Notes: a model not told the origin generated them from the letters alone. A stretch of DNA of 34,914 bases from Spirochaetales bacterium (GCA_031280945.1 JAITGB010000182.1:1-34914); one strand, 5' to 3'; positions 7,490 through 15,946 are shown, numbered from the stretch's first letter. Numbers and translations: made by a program.

Positions 7490-8821
7490 TCACAAATTTC
7501 TCGAACGGATTTTTCCGCGCTTTACCAGGCCCTCATGGTGGTGCATTTTCAGGTGCCCCTCAATCTGCGACATGGTATCAAGGTTGACTCCCACCATAAT
7601 AAGGAGACTCGTCCCCCCCATAAGGTAGGCCAAATCCGACGGAAAATTAAACGTCGTTTGTATCACAGTCGGAATTACCGCAATGGCCGCCAGGAAAAGC
7701 GACCCCGGCAGTATAATCCGGTTAAGCACTTTAGTAAAGTATTCCTCCATCTTTTCGGACCGAATACCCGGAATGGAACCGCCGTTTTCGCGGATTTGCC
7801 GGGAAATCTCCACAGGGTTTAAGGACACCTGCGTATAAAAATACGCAAAAAAGATAATAAGCAGGGTTGAGACAATCATGTACGGAACCCCCGAAGGCCG
7901 GAACCAGTAGGCAAAGTCCGAAAGCCATTTAAATTGTATACCTAAACTCCCCGCCATTTGCAGGGGAAAACCCAGAACAGAGTTTGCGAAAATAACGGGA
8001 ATAACCCCCGACGGGTTAATTTTAAAAGGAATAAAAGTGTTCGGCCCGCCGCCGTACATCTTTCTGCCCACAACACGTTTCGCGTAGTGGACAGCTATTT
8101 TCCTCTGCCCCTGCTGTTCCAGCACAACAAGGGCAATCACCACAACAAACATCAGGAAAACAACCAGAACAAAAACAGGATTAAGGTCCCGCGTCTGTAT
8201 ACGCTTTAAGAGGCTCCACAGGGCATCGGGAAGCCGCGCCACAATACCCGCATATATAATAAGGGAAATGCCGTTCCCCACCCCGCGCTGGGAAATCTGC
8301 TCACCCATCCACATAAGAAAAAGCGTTCCCGTTGTCGCCGTCAGCATGGCAAGGGGAATGTACACCATCTTGGACAGGGTAAGCGCGTTGGGAATACCGT
8401 TCGCTATACTCAGGGCAGCGGTAAAAGTCTGGATAAGGCAGACAACCACAGTGCCGTAGCGCGTGTACCTGTGAATCTTCTTGCGTCCGCCTTCCTCCTC
8501 CGAAAGTTTTTTCAGCGAAGGAAAAACCAAAAGCAGAAGCTGCATGATAATGGACATGGAGATATAGGGCATAATACCCAAAAGCATAATGGAAGCGTTT
8601 TTGAAAGCTCCGCCCGCAAAAAAATCAAGATAATCGGTAAGCGAAATAAGCCCGCCGGTTGATTCCTGCGTAACGTAGTAGAGTTTCAGGGCGTTCACGT
8701 TTATCCCCGGCATAGGCAAAGTCGCGCCAAAGCGGAAAATCACCAGCATAGTCAGGGTAAAAACAATTCTGCTTCGCAGGTCTTTTATGCGGAAAATGTC
8801 GATTAAAACGTTACCAGCCAT
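7490..8821 (-). CDS. secY: Preprotein translocase subunit SecY
   Basis: 443 residues with about ten membrane segments; forms the SecYEG channel in the inner membrane through which unfolded proteins are exported or inserted. Visible family features are the plug region after TM1 (FFAGGAFKNASIMLLGIMPYI), the cytoplasmic loop EEEGGRKKIHRYTRYGT, EQISQRGVGNGISLIIY, and the PGIRSEKMEEYFTKVLNRI loop that contacts SecA and the ribosome. ATG at 8819-8821, ten nt after the rplO stop. SecE, its partner, is encoded at 32959-33138. Confidence 0.98.
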   Translation of the reverse strand: MAGNVLIDIFRIKDLRSRIVFTLTMLVIFRFGATLPMPGINVNALKLYYVTQESTGGLISLTDYLDFFAGGAFKNASIMLLGIMPYISMSIIMQLLLLVFPSLKKLSEEEGGRKKIHRYTRYGTVVVCLIQTFTAALSIANGIPNALTLSKMVYIPLAMLTATTGTLFLMWMGEQISQRGVGNGISLIIYAGIVARLPDALWSLLKRIQTRDLNPVFVLVVFLMFVVVIALVVLEQQGQRKIAVHYAKRVVGRKMYGGGPNTFIPFKINPSGVIPVIFANSVLGFPLQMAGSLGIQFKWLSDFAYWFRPSGVPYMIVSTLLIIFFAYFYTQVSLNPVEISRQIRENGGSIPGIRSEKMEEYFTKVLNRIILPGSLFLAAIAVIPTVIQTTFNFPSDLAYLMGGTSLLIMVGVNLDTMSQIEGHLKMHHHEGLVKRGKIRSRNL

Positions 8822-8831
8822 TAAGTCGTAC

Positions 8832-9308
8832 CTATTCCTTTGATTCCTGTGCTTTTTCCGTTATGACGGACCCGCCCGCCTTTTCAATTTTTTCTTTGGC
8901 GGCAGCGGAGAGCTTCTCAACCTTAAAAGAGAGCTTCTTTGTGATTTCACCCCTGCTTAAAATCTTCACATCGGTATCGCGCTTCTTGATAAGGCGCTTT
9001 TCTTGCAGGGTTTCAAGACTCACGGTTTCGCCGTCAGCGTATTTCGCGTCTATAGCCCCAAGGTTCACAGGCACGTTTACAATTTTGAAAGGTTCGTTGG
9101 AAAATCCCCTGCGGGCGATTCTCCTGTACAGGGGCATCTGTCCGCCCTCAAAACCCGGACGCACCCCCCCGCCCGCGCGGGAGTTCTGGCCCTTGTTACC
9201 GCGTCCCGCGGTTTTCTGCAGCCGCGTCCCCGAACCCCGGCCCACGATTTTGCGTTTTTTCTTGGCGCCTTTGGGCGGCTTGATTATAAAACTCTGGGAA
9301 TTTTCCAT
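8832..9308 (-). CDS. rplO: 50S ribosomal protein L15
   Basis: 158 residues; a late-assembling 50S protein with a long basic N-terminal arm buried in 23S rRNA. Matches the family in KKKRKIVGRGSGTRLQKTAG, the glycine-rich NKGQNSRAGGGVRPGFEGGQ stretch and PLYRRIARRGF. The C-terminal globular domain is shorter and Lys-rich at the end. ATG at 9306-9308, two nt after the rpmD stop. Confidence 0.97.
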   Translation of the reverse strand: MENSQSFIIKPPKGAKKKRKIVGRGSGTRLQKTAGRGNKGQNSRAGGGVRPGFEGGQMPLYRRIARRGFSNEPFKIVNVPVNLGAIDAKYADGETVSLETLQEKRLIKKRDTDVKILSRGEITKKLSFKVEKLSAAAKEKIEKAGGSVITEKAQESKE

Positions 9309-9310
9309 GC

Positions 9311-9496
9311 CTAGTTTATCTCCCTCACTTCCACCAGGTGGCTTACTGTCCTCACCATGCCCCGGATAGCAGGATTGTCTTTTTGGACAACCGTGGAATT
9401 GATTTTTCTCAGGCCCAGGGCCTGTACAGTTTTTCTCTGGGCCGGTTTACCGCCAATTACGCTGCGAATCAAGCGAATCTCAATTTTCTCTGCCAT
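9311..9496 (-). CDS. rpmD: 50S ribosomal protein L30
   Basis: 61 residues, small 50S protein near the 5S rRNA side. Recognised from IEIRLIRSVIGGKPAQRKTVQALGL and NPAIRGMVRTVSHLVEV. I place the start at the ATG at 9494-9496 (MAEKIEIR), two nt after the rpsE stop; a GTG four codons upstream is in frame but overlaps the rpsE end. The ribosome binding site is weak (GGGG in the rpsE 3' end), so translation probably depends on coupling to rpsE. Confidence 0.95.
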   Translation of the reverse strand: MAEKIEIRLIRSVIGGKPAQRKTVQALGLRKINSTVVQKDNPAIRGMVRTVSHLVEVREIN

Positions 9497-9498
9497 AT

Positions 9499-10005
9499 TC
9501 AACCCCACAAATCCACAAGGGATTTTCCCCTGTTCTTTGCTGTAGCCTTCGCGTCCAGCATGTGTTTTATGCCGTCAAAAACAGCCTTCACCGTGTTAAT
9601 GGGATTCCGTGAACCCATGGACTTTGCGAGAATATCGCTTATGCCGCCAACTTCCATAATAGCGCGCACAGCCCCCCCCGCAATAACGCCTGTTCCCGGT
9701 GCGGCGGGCTTCAAAATAACCTTGGCGCTCTTGAAACGCCCGATATACTGATGCGGCAGAGTTTCCTTCTTGCGGGGGATTGTTACGAAATTCCTCTTGG
9801 CCTTGTCTACACCCTTGCGGATAGCCTCGGACACATCGTTCGCCTTTCCAAAACCGTAGCCCACTTTACCGTTTCTGTCGCCTACAACAACAAGGGCGGA
9901 AAAGGAAAACCTGCGTCCGCCCTTGACGACTTTGGCAACGCGGTTCAGGCTAATCAGCTTTTCCGCGAATTCCTTGCTCTTTTCTGCTCTTTCGTACTGC
10001 ACCAT
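9499..10005 (-). CDS. rpsE: 30S ribosomal protein S5
   Basis: 168 residues; lines the mRNA entry channel and contributes to decoding accuracy. N-terminal double-stranded RNA-binding-like domain with LNRVAKVVKGGRRFSFSALV and GDRNGKVGYGFGKA; C-terminal domain with APGTGVIAGGAVRAIMEVGGI and the SRNPINTVKA motif. ATG at 10003-10005 with GGGGGA upstream. Normal family length. Confidence 0.97.
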   Translation of the reverse strand: MVQYERAEKSKEFAEKLISLNRVAKVVKGGRRFSFSALVVVGDRNGKVGYGFGKANDVSEAIRKGVDKAKRNFVTIPRKKETLPHQYIGRFKSAKVILKPAAPGTGVIAGGAVRAIMEVGGISDILAKSMGSRNPINTVKAVFDGIKHMLDAKATAKNRGKSLVDLWG

Positions 10006-10011
10006 ATCCCC

Positions 10012-10371
10012 CTAAAATTCAATCCCCGCCTTGCGCGCGCCGTCGGCAACAGCCTTGACAATCCCGTGATACAGGTACCCGTTTCTGTCAAAAACGACCT
10101 TCTGAATATTCACCTTCTTGAGCCTTTCCCCTGCGGCAATACCGATTTTCTCCGCATCGGCCACAGTGTTTTTTACGGCAGAAAGCTCCTTCTCCAGGTT
10201 GGAAGCCGCTACGAGGGTGCGGCCCGTGGTATCGTCAATAACCTGAATATAGGTATGCTTGTTGCTGCGGAAAACCGTCAAGCGGGGCCGGCCTTGAGTT
10301 CCGTAGATTTTTTTGCGTACCCTGAGTTTTCTGCGCGCCTTCTGCGCGTTTTTCAGTTCAATCCTGTTCAT
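10012..10371 (-). CDS. rplR: 50S ribosomal protein L18
   Basis: 119 residues; binds 5S rRNA together with L5 and joins it to the 50S central protuberance. The family is evident from RPRLTVFRSNKHTYIQVIDD, TLVAAS and the C-terminal VVFDRNGYLYHGIVKAVADG followed by AREAG-like ARKAGIEF. ATG at 10369-10371, three nt after the rplF stop. Confidence 0.97.
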   Translation of the reverse strand: MNRIELKNAQKARRKLRVRKKIYGTQGRPRLTVFRSNKHTYIQVIDDTTGRTLVAASNLEKELSAVKNTVADAEKIGIAAGERLKKVNIQKVVFDRNGYLYHGIVKAVADGARKAGIEF

Positions 10372-10374
10372 AAC

Positions 10375-10914
10375 TTACTTCACTCCAGTCTTGCCGACTT
10401 TCCGCCGTATGGTTTCGGTTTCGTACTTTATGCCCTTGCCTTTATAGGGCTCAGGCGGACGTATGGAGCGGATGTCCGAGGCCACCTGCCCCACCCTCTC
10501 CTTGTTGATGCCGCTGACAATTACCTTGCTCTGGGATTCACATTCAATTTTGAGCCCTTCGGGAATGGGATATTCCACAACATTGGAAAAACCCAAACTT
10601 AAAAGAAGACTCTTTCCCTGAATTTCCGCCCTGTACCCAACGCCGTTTATGATAAGGGCCTTCTGAAAGCCCTTGGTAACACCCACGACCATATTATCAA
10701 AAAGTTTCCGGTACAGCCCGTGCATGGCGCGGGTTCTCTTGAGGTCGTTCTTGCGGGTAACGATTCCCGTACTGTTTTCAACTTTGATTTCTACATCCGG
10801 GTGAATCATCTGGCTGAGTTTTCCCTTGGGGCCCTCAACGGACAAAATCCGGGAAACCATCTCAACCTTGACCCCCTGCGGAATCAGAACCGGCATTCTT
10901 CCTATGCGCGACAT
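10375..10914 (-). CDS. rplF: 50S ribosomal protein L6
   Basis: 179 residues made of two similar beta/alpha domains; sits near the GTPase-associated centre and sarcin-ricin loop. Begins MSRIGRMPVLIPQGVKVE; the second domain contains GFSNVVEYPIPEGLKI and ends with the highly conserved SIRPPEPYKGKGIKY. ATG at 10912-10914. Between rpsH and rplR as in other spc operons. Confidence 0.97.
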   Translation of the reverse strand: MSRIGRMPVLIPQGVKVEMVSRILSVEGPKGKLSQMIHPDVEIKVENSTGIVTRKNDLKRTRAMHGLYRKLFDNMVVGVTKGFQKALIINGVGYRAEIQGKSLLLSLGFSNVVEYPIPEGLKIECESQSKVIVSGINKERVGQVASDIRSIRPPEPYKGKGIKYETETIRRKVGKTGVK

Positions 10915-10924
10915 CTCTTACCCC

Positions 10925-11323
10925 TTACCAAACCGAACAAATTAGCTCGCCGCCGACCTTTTTTTCAAAGGCCTTTTTCCCCGTGGTAACTCCCGCGGAG
11001 GTCGAAATAATAAGCGTGCCGTATCCGTTAAAAATCCTCGGCATACCCTTGTAGCCGGAATACACCCGCCGGCCCGGAGTCGAAATCTTCTTTAACCCGT
11101 GAATAATGGGATTCTGCGCATCGTCGTACTTCAAAAAGACACGGATATAGTTCAGGTTATCCTGATTAATCTTTTTGAAATTCTTCACGTAGCCCTCGTT
11201 CTTGAGAATTTTGACTATCTCCAGCTTAAGCCGAGACGTAGCAATATCCACCTTCTCAAAACGAGCCATGCTCGCGTTGCGTATTTTTGTCAACATATCC
11301 GCAATGGGATCGGAACAGCTCAT
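10925..11323 (-). CDS. rpsH: 30S ribosomal protein S8
   Basis: 132 residues; a central-domain 16S rRNA binder. N-terminus MSCSDPIADMLTKIRNA and C-terminus GYGTLIISTSAGVTTGKKA with the conserved STSxG motif and a final GGELICSVW are typical. In E. coli S8 also represses the spc operon by binding mRNA near rplE; no comparable structure was identified here. ATG at 11321-11323. Confidence 0.97.
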   Translation of the reverse strand: MSCSDPIADMLTKIRNASMARFEKVDIATSRLKLEIVKILKNEGYVKNFKKINQDNLNYIRVFLKYDDAQNPIIHGLKKISTPGRRVYSGYKGMPRIFNGYGTLIISTSAGVTTGKKAFEKKVGGELICSVW

Positions 11324-11335
11324 ATTCTCCCCTCC

Positions 11336-11521
11336 CTACCAGCTAGATTTCGTAATTCCGGGGATTAACCCCTCACTCGCAAACTTTCTAAAACACAACC
11401 TGCACATCTGAAACTTCCTGATATACCCGCGCGGTCTTCCACACAGTTTGCAGCGGTTTACTCTTCTCGTGCTGAACTTGGGCTTTCTCTCAGCCTTTAC
11501 AATCATCGCTTTTCTTGCCAT
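11336..11521 (-). CDS. rpsN: 30S ribosomal protein S14, zinc-type
   Basis: 61 residues, the short zinc-containing S14 form. Cys24, Cys27, Cys40 and Cys43 make the CxxC-x12-CxxC zinc site. The C-terminus ASEGLIPGITKSSW is the family end. It binds late in the 30S head. The short type means no long zinc-free paralogue is needed here; none is present in the window. ATG at 11519-11521. Confidence 0.97.
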   Translation of the reverse strand: MARKAMIVKAERKPKFSTRRVNRCKLCGRPRGYIRKFQMCRLCFRKFASEGLIPGITKSSW

Positions 11522-11535
11522 CGAATCCTCACCCT

Positions 11536-12093
11536 TTATTTTCTGAACGGCATTCCAAGCCGGGCGAGAAGACTTTTCGCTTCCGCATCGGTTTTTGCCG
11601 TGGTAACAATGACAATGTTCATCCCCGTAACCTGCTCAATCTTGTCGTAGTCTATTTCGGGAAAAATAATTTGCTCGGTAATCCCCAGAGAAAAATTTCC
11701 GTGGCCGTCAAAGGCGTTGCCGTTTACGCCACGAAAGTCCTTTACCCGCGGCAGAGCCACGTTAACGAGCCTGTCAAAAAACTCGTACATACGCACACCC
11801 CGCAGCGTTACCTTTACGCCGATTTCCTGCCCCTCGCGGATTTTGAAATTCGCTATAGACTTCCGGGCACGGGTTTTTATCGCCTTCTGCCCCGTAATCT
11901 GCGTAACCTCCGCTACAGCCGACTCAAGAAACTTCTTGTTGCTTACAGCCTCTCCCACTCCCATGCTCACAATAATTTTCTCGAGCCGGGGAATCTGCAT
12001 GGACGACGTGTAGGAAAATTCCGTTTTCAGTTCCGGGGCGGTCTTTTCCCTGTAGAGCTTCCGCAGCCTCGGTTCGTATGTTTGCTCTGCCAT
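11536..12093 (-). CDS. rplE: 50S ribosomal protein L5
   Basis: 185 residues; binds 5S rRNA with L18 and contacts S13 and P-site tRNA across the subunit interface. Seen from IPRLEKIIVSMGVGEAV, TGQKAIKTRARKSIANFKIR and the C-terminal NFSLGITEQIIFPEIDYDK. ATG at 12091-12093 is immediately next to the rplX TAG, so translation is coupled. Confidence 0.97.
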   Translation of the reverse strand: MAEQTYEPRLRKLYREKTAPELKTEFSYTSSMQIPRLEKIIVSMGVGEAVSNKKFLESAVAEVTQITGQKAIKTRARKSIANFKIREGQEIGVKVTLRGVRMYEFFDRLVNVALPRVKDFRGVNGNAFDGHGNFSLGITEQIIFPEIDYDKIEQVTGMNIVIVTTAKTDAEAKSLLARLGMPFRK

Positions 12094-12417
12094 CTATACA
12101 ACCTCTCCACACTTTTTGCAGAACCGGACTTTTTTGCCGTTCTCAAGTTTATATCCCGTCCTCACAGGCCCGCACTTCCTGCACACAATCTTGACATTGG
12201 AAATATGCAAAGCTGCCTCAACCTCGGCAATTCCGCCGCGGTCGTTCTGCTTTTTCTTTTTGAGGGCCTTTTTGACAAGGTTTACGCCCTCAACAAGAAC
12301 GCGAGCCTTCTCCTGGTCAACCCGCAGAACCCGCCCGCTCTTGCCCTTTTCCTTTCCGGCAATTACCTTGACCTCATCATTTTTCTTTACGCGGAAAACC
12401 GTTTTCGTTTTTTCCAT
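12094..12417 (-). CDS. rplX: 50S ribosomal protein L24
   Basis: 107 residues; assembly initiator of the 50S near the tunnel exit. The KOW motif is VKVIAGKEKGKSGRVLRVD. The C-terminus carries a four-cysteine CxxC...CxxC ribbon (VCRKCG and FCKKCG) found in part of the family and probably zinc-binding. Of two close ATGs I prefer 12415-12417 (MEKTKTVF) because AGGAG is seven nt upstream; the ATG at 12421-12423 is too close to it. Confidence 0.95.
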   Translation of the reverse strand: MEKTKTVFRVKKNDEVKVIAGKEKGKSGRVLRVDQEKARVLVEGVNLVKKALKKKKQNDRGGIAEVEAALHISNVKIVCRKCGPVRTGYKLENGKKVRFCKKCGEVV

Positions 12418-12427
12418 TCCCATTCTC

Positions 12428-12805
12428 CTAGAGGACTTCCGGCGCAAGGGAAACAATCTTCATAAAAGAGCCCTCTCGGATATCCCGTAGCTCCCGCGCG
12501 ACAGGCCCGAAAATTCTCTTTCCCTTGGGGTTGTACCCCGCATCGATAATAACACAGGCATTGTCATCAAAGCGTATATAGGTTCCGTCCGGACGCCGGA
12601 ACTCTTTTGTCGTGCGCACAATAACCGCCTTCTCCACATTGCCCTTCTTGACCTGGGCATTGGGAAGCGCGTCCTTGACAGCGACAACGATAATATCGCC
12701 CACCCCCGCGTACTTGCGCTTGGAGCCGCCAAGAACCTTGATACATTGGACGATTTTGGCGCCGCTGTTGTCCGCAACATTCAAGAACGTATTCATCTGA
12801 ATCAT
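12428..12805 (-). CDS. rplN: 50S ribosomal protein L14
   Basis: 125 residues; five-stranded barrel protein at the subunit interface, next to L19. N-terminus MIQMNTFLNVADNSGAKIV and the central KKGNVEKAVIVRTTKEFRR are diagnostic. An upstream in-frame start at 12901 would overlap rpsQ and add unrelated residues, so the ATG at 12803-12805 is used. Near-normal length (most homologues are 122). Confidence 0.97.
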   Translation of the reverse strand: MIQMNTFLNVADNSGAKIVQCIKVLGGSKRKYAGVGDIIVVAVKDALPNAQVKKGNVEKAVIVRTTKEFRRPDGTYIRFDDNACVIIDAGYNPKGKRIFGPVARELRDIREGSFMKIVSLAPEVL

Positions 12806-12837
12806 AACGTCCACCCTACCTTTCCAAACTCTTACTC

Positions 12838-13116
12838 TTATCTGGCCCGTTCCACAATTTCCACAAGCCGCCAGTGCTTGTCTTTGGAAAGGGGCCGGCA
12901 CTCAATCACCCGCACCGTATCGCCAATGTGCGCCTCGCCCGCCTCATCGTGAGCCTTGATTTTCTTCGTCTTGCTCACATATTTCTTATACAGCCTGTGA
13001 AGCTGCCGCGAAGATATTTGCACCACAATGGTTTTCTGCATCTTGTCGCTTACCACTTCTCCGGTAAGAACCTTTTTCGCGGTCTTCTTCTTTTCCATGC
13101 CGGTTGTTTCCACCAT
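12838..13116 (-). CDS. rpsQ: 30S ribosomal protein S17
   Basis: 92 residues, OB-fold protein binding 16S helices 7 and 11 early in assembly. Family markers are LTGEVVSDKMQKTIVVQI, the basic loop YVSKTKKIKAHDE, GDTVRVIECRPLSKDKHWRL. ATG at 13114-13116 with AGGAG close upstream; an alternative ATG six codons downstream would also give a plausible protein. Follows rpmC as usual. Confidence 0.96.
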   Translation of the reverse strand: MVETTGMEKKKTAKKVLTGEVVSDKMQKTIVVQISSRQLHRLYKKYVSKTKKIKAHDEAGEAHIGDTVRVIECRPLSKDKHWRLVEIVERAR

Positions 13117-13136
13117 TCTTCTCCTAAAACCTGCCC

Positions 13137-13325
13137 TTACCTGGCGGATTTCGCGTGAATCAGAGTATTCAGCCGGGCGATTTTCCGGCGCAAAACACGT
13201 TTCTCCAGGGGATTTTCCACATGCCCCATAACCATATCAAAGCGGAGTTTAAAATACTTCTCTGAAAACTCATTCCGCTTGGCATCAAGTTCAGCCAAAG
13301 TAAGTTCCTTGAAAGAATCCTTCAT
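13137..13325 (-). CDS. rpmC: 50S ribosomal protein L29
   Basis: 62 residues, two-helix protein at the tunnel exit where it meets signal recognition particle and trigger factor. Begins MKDSFKELTLAELDAKRNEF and contains LRFDMVMGHVENPLEKRVLRRKIARL, the usual helix pair. ATG at 13323-13325 with GGAGAAGG upstream; the longer upstream reading is the rplP 3' end in another frame. Confidence 0.96.
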   Translation of the reverse strand: MKDSFKELTLAELDAKRNEFSEKYFKLRFDMVMGHVENPLEKRVLRRKIARLNTLIHAKSAR

Positions 13326-13335
13326 CACCTTCTCC

Positions 13336-13755
13336 CTATTCCTTGCGTTCGCAAAACTTCGTGCGTACCGGCAGTTTGCTTCCCGCGAGAGCCAGGGCCT
13401 CCTCCGCAATTTCCTTTGCCACGCCCGCGATTTCAAACATCACCGTTCCCGGCTTGACCGCGGCCACCCAATACTCAGGACTCCCCTTCCCCTTGCCCAT
13501 GCGGGTTTCCGCAGGCTTTTTTGTGTAGGGCACATCGGGGAAAATCCGTATCCACACCTTGCCGCCCCTTTTCATGTGGCGCGTCATGGCAATACGGGCC
13601 GCCTCAATCTGCCTGTTTGTAATCCACTTGGGGTCCATACAGATAAGTCCGTATTCCCCGAATTCGAGGCTGTTGTTCCTTGTCGCGTAGCCGCCAAGGG
13701 TTTTCTTGACCTGCCGCATACGTTTGCGGTACTTCGTTCTTTTGGGGCTTAACAT
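13336..13755 (-). CDS. rplP: 50S ribosomal protein L16
   Basis: 139 residues; organises the A-site region and is needed for peptidyl transferase activity. N-terminus MLSPKRTKYRKRMR, the KWITNRQIEAARIAMTRHMK helix and the MGKGKGSPEYWVAAVKPG loop, which carries the conserved functional arginine region, are all present. ATG at 13753-13755, preceded by GAGGAG lying in the rpsC 3' end and one nt from the rpsC stop. Confidence 0.97.
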   Translation of the reverse strand: MLSPKRTKYRKRMRQVKKTLGGYATRNNSLEFGEYGLICMDPKWITNRQIEAARIAMTRHMKRGGKVWIRIFPDVPYTKKPAETRMGKGKGSPEYWVAAVKPGTVMFEIAGVAKEIAEEALALAGSKLPVRTKFCERKE

Positions 13756-13756
13756 A

Positions 13757-14464
13757 TCAACTCCTCGAAAAATCCTTTTCTTTGTCCTTGCGCTTGCGCA
13801 CAAGGGCGCCCGCGTCCTCTTTTTTATCGCGCCGGAACACCTCACCCGCAAAGACCCACACCTTAACGCCAATTGCTCCGAAAGTTGTATACGCCTCCGT
13901 AAAACCGTAATCGATATTGGCCCGGAGCGTATGCAGAGGAACACGGCCTTCCCTGTACCCCTCAGTACGGGACATTTCCGCGCCGCCGAGCCTCCCCGAC
14001 ACCCTCACGCGAACACCCTGAACGCCCGCCTTCATGGCGCCGTTTATCGCCATTTTGAGGGTACGCCGGAAAGAAGACCTCGCCTTGAGCTGGCGGGCAA
14101 TGTTTTCCGCGATAAGCTGGGCATTGGTTTCCGGCCTCTTTATTTCCTTGATTTTAAGCTGAATCTTCTTGCCAGCCGCCTTTTGCAGGGTAGCGCCGAT
14201 TTTTTCTATAGTAGCGCCCTTTGTTCCGATAATAACGCCGGGACGCGCCGTATGTATCAAGAGGGTAATCCTCTGGGGATGCCTAATGATTTCCACCTCG
14301 GCGATTTCAGCGCTTTTGGCTTCCGGGCAGCCGGCAAGAATTTTCCGCAGGCGAAGGTCTTCGTGCAGGGTATTTGCGTACTCCCTCGGGTCAACGTACC
14401 ACTTTGATTTCCAGGTCTTGTTTATCCCCAGCCGAATACCATTCGGATTAACTTTCTGTCCCAC
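13757..14464 (-). CDS. rpsC: 30S ribosomal protein S3
   Basis: 235 residues; head protein of the mRNA entry channel with helicase activity. KH domain with the GxxG loop in GVIIGTKGATIEKI; C-terminal domain with GVRVRVSGRLGGAEMSRTE and the YGFTEAYTTFGAIGVKVWVF block. Begins with GTG at 14462-14464, giving the expected MGQKVNPNGIRLG N-terminus; upstream in-frame codons lie in rplV. A Lys/Arg-rich tail ends the protein. Confidence 0.97.
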   Translation of the reverse strand: MGQKVNPNGIRLGINKTWKSKWYVDPREYANTLHEDLRLRKILAGCPEAKSAEIAEVEIIRHPQRITLLIHTARPGVIIGTKGATIEKIGATLQKAAGKKIQLKIKEIKRPETNAQLIAENIARQLKARSSFRRTLKMAINGAMKAGVQGVRVRVSGRLGGAEMSRTEGYREGRVPLHTLRANIDYGFTEAYTTFGAIGVKVWVFAGEVFRRDKKEDAGALVRKRKDKEKDFSRS

Positions 14465-14465
14465 C

Positions 14466-14828
14466 TTACGCCCCCGCCTTTGTAATTTCGTCCACCACAA
14501 CGGTTATATGGCTCATCCTTTTGAGGAGCATATCCGCCCGCCCGCGTCCGCGCAGCCACATTCTCTTTATCCTCGGACCTTCGTTGACAAGAAGCTCGCG
14601 GATATACAGCATATCCTCATCAAGGTTTTTATTCTGATACAGAGCATTTGCCGCCGCGGATTTTACAACCTTCCTGAGGAGCTTCGCGCCCTTATGGGGA
14701 AGAACATCAAGAAGCGCAACAGCTTCCGCGTAGGGCCTGCGGCGTATATTATCCGCTACCCGCCTCACCTTTGACGGCGAAATAAGAAGGTACTTCGCTT
14801 CCGCCCTGTAACCGCTTTTCTCTGCCAT
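14466..14828 (-). CDS. rplV: 50S ribosomal protein L22
   Basis: 120 residues; its extended hairpin lines the peptide exit tunnel. Signature YLLISPSKVRRVADNIR and the tip RIKRMWLRGRGRADMLLKR are visible, with no evident macrolide-resistance insertion. Two ATGs are possible; 14826-14828 is preferred because AAGG lies about nine nt upstream, whereas it touches the ATG at 14837. Ends one nt from the rpsC GTG. Confidence 0.95.
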   Translation of the reverse strand: MAEKSGYRAEAKYLLISPSKVRRVADNIRRRPYAEAVALLDVLPHKGAKLLRKVVKSAAANALYQNKNLDEDMLYIRELLVNEGPRIKRMWLRGRGRADMLLKRMSHITVVVDEITKAGA

Positions 14829-14839
14829 TCTTTTCATCC

Positions 14840-15121
14840 TTACTTCTTCTCGGCTTTTTTATCCGAACCCGAATGTCCACGAAAAATTCTGGTCGGCGAG
14901 AACTCGCCCAGCTTGTGTCCCACCAGATTTTCCGTAATGTATACGGGAACCCACGCCTTGCCGTTGTATACGGAAATTGTCATACCCACCATCTCCGGAA
15001 TAATTGTGGAACAGCGCGAAAAAGTCTTTATCATACGCCGTTCACCGGATTTGTTCATCGCGATGATTTTGGAATAGAGGCTTTTCTCTATGAACGGACC
15101 CTTTTTTATCGACCTCGACAC
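14840..15121 (-). CDS. rpsS: 30S ribosomal protein S19
   Basis: 93 residues, 30S head protein that pairs with S13. MSRSIKKGPFIEKSL, RCSTIIPEMVGMTISVYNGK and HKLGEFSPTRIFRGHSG are standard. The start codon is GTG (15119-15121) with AGGAG six nt upstream. Ends with a Lys-rich tail. Confidence 0.97.
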   Translation of the reverse strand: MSRSIKKGPFIEKSLYSKIIAMNKSGERRMIKTFSRCSTIIPEMVGMTISVYNGKAWVPVYITENLVGHKLGEFSPTRIFRGHSGSDKKAEKK

Positions 15122-15130
15122 AACATACTC

Positions 15131-15946
15131 CTATTTCCTTCTCTTGACAATAAAAGCGCTGGACTGCTTTCTTTTCTTGCGCGTTTTGTAACCCTTGGCG
15201 GGAACGCCCGTAGGCGAAACCGGATGCTGACCGCCCTTTGTACGTCCGCCCAGAGGATGGTCTACAGGGTTCATGGCCTCACCGCGAACCTTGGGCCGCC
15301 TTCCCAGCCAGCGGGCGCGGCCCGCCTTGCCGAGGGTAACGTTCATGTGCTCATCGTTACCCACAACGCCCACCGTGGCGCAGCATTTTTTAAAAACCAT
15401 GCGCATTTCGCCGGAAGGCAGCTTGAGGGTAACATAATTGCCCTCTTTTGCAGCCACAACAGCCGCAGCCCCCGCCGAACGCACAAGCTGCCCACCCCTG
15501 CCCTTTGTCAGCTCAACGTTATGAACCGCGGTTCCCAAAGGCATCTCCTCCAGAGGCAAAGCATTGCCCAAACTGGGAGGAGCGCCCGCGCCGCTTACAA
15601 CGAAGTCACCCTTCTTCAGGCCCTTGGGCGCGAGAATATACCGCTTCTCACCATCCTTATAGAAGATAAGAGCGATGTTGGCGCTTCTATTGGGGTCGTA
15701 CTCCAGGGCAGTAACCCTCCCCTCAATGCCAGCCTTGTCCCGCAGAAAATCTATACGGCGGAGCTTTCTCTTGTGGCCGCCGCCCCTGCGCCGCACACTG
15801 ATGCGTCCGCCCGCTCCCCGGCCAGCCGTAGACGACTTTCCTTTCGTAAGCGCCTTTTCAGCCTTTTTCCCGTCAAGCTCCTCAAAGGTTAACCCCGTGG
15901 TAAACCTCATGCTCGGAGTTACAGGGTTGAACTTTTTGATACCCAC
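15131..15946 (-). CDS. rplB: 50S ribosomal protein L2
   Basis: 271 residues; primary 23S binder required for subunit joining and peptidyl transfer. GRISVRRRGGGHKRKLRRID and the C-terminal GEAMNPVDHPLGG, containing the conserved functional histidine, are present; the following GGRTKGGQHPVSPTG loop is typical. The start is GTG (15944-15946), matching MGIKKFNPVTP, with GGGGGA upstream; no in-frame ATG fits. Confidence 0.97.
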   Translation of the reverse strand: MGIKKFNPVTPSMRFTTGLTFEELDGKKAEKALTKGKSSTAGRGAGGRISVRRRGGGHKRKLRRIDFLRDKAGIEGRVTALEYDPNRSANIALIFYKDGEKRYILAPKGLKKGDFVVSGAGAPPSLGNALPLEEMPLGTAVHNVELTKGRGGQLVRSAGAAAVVAAKEGNYVTLKLPSGEMRMVFKKCCATVGVVGNDEHMNVTLGKAGRARWLGRRPKVRGEAMNPVDHPLGGRTKGGQHPVSPTGVPAKGYKTRKKRKQSSAFIVKRRK

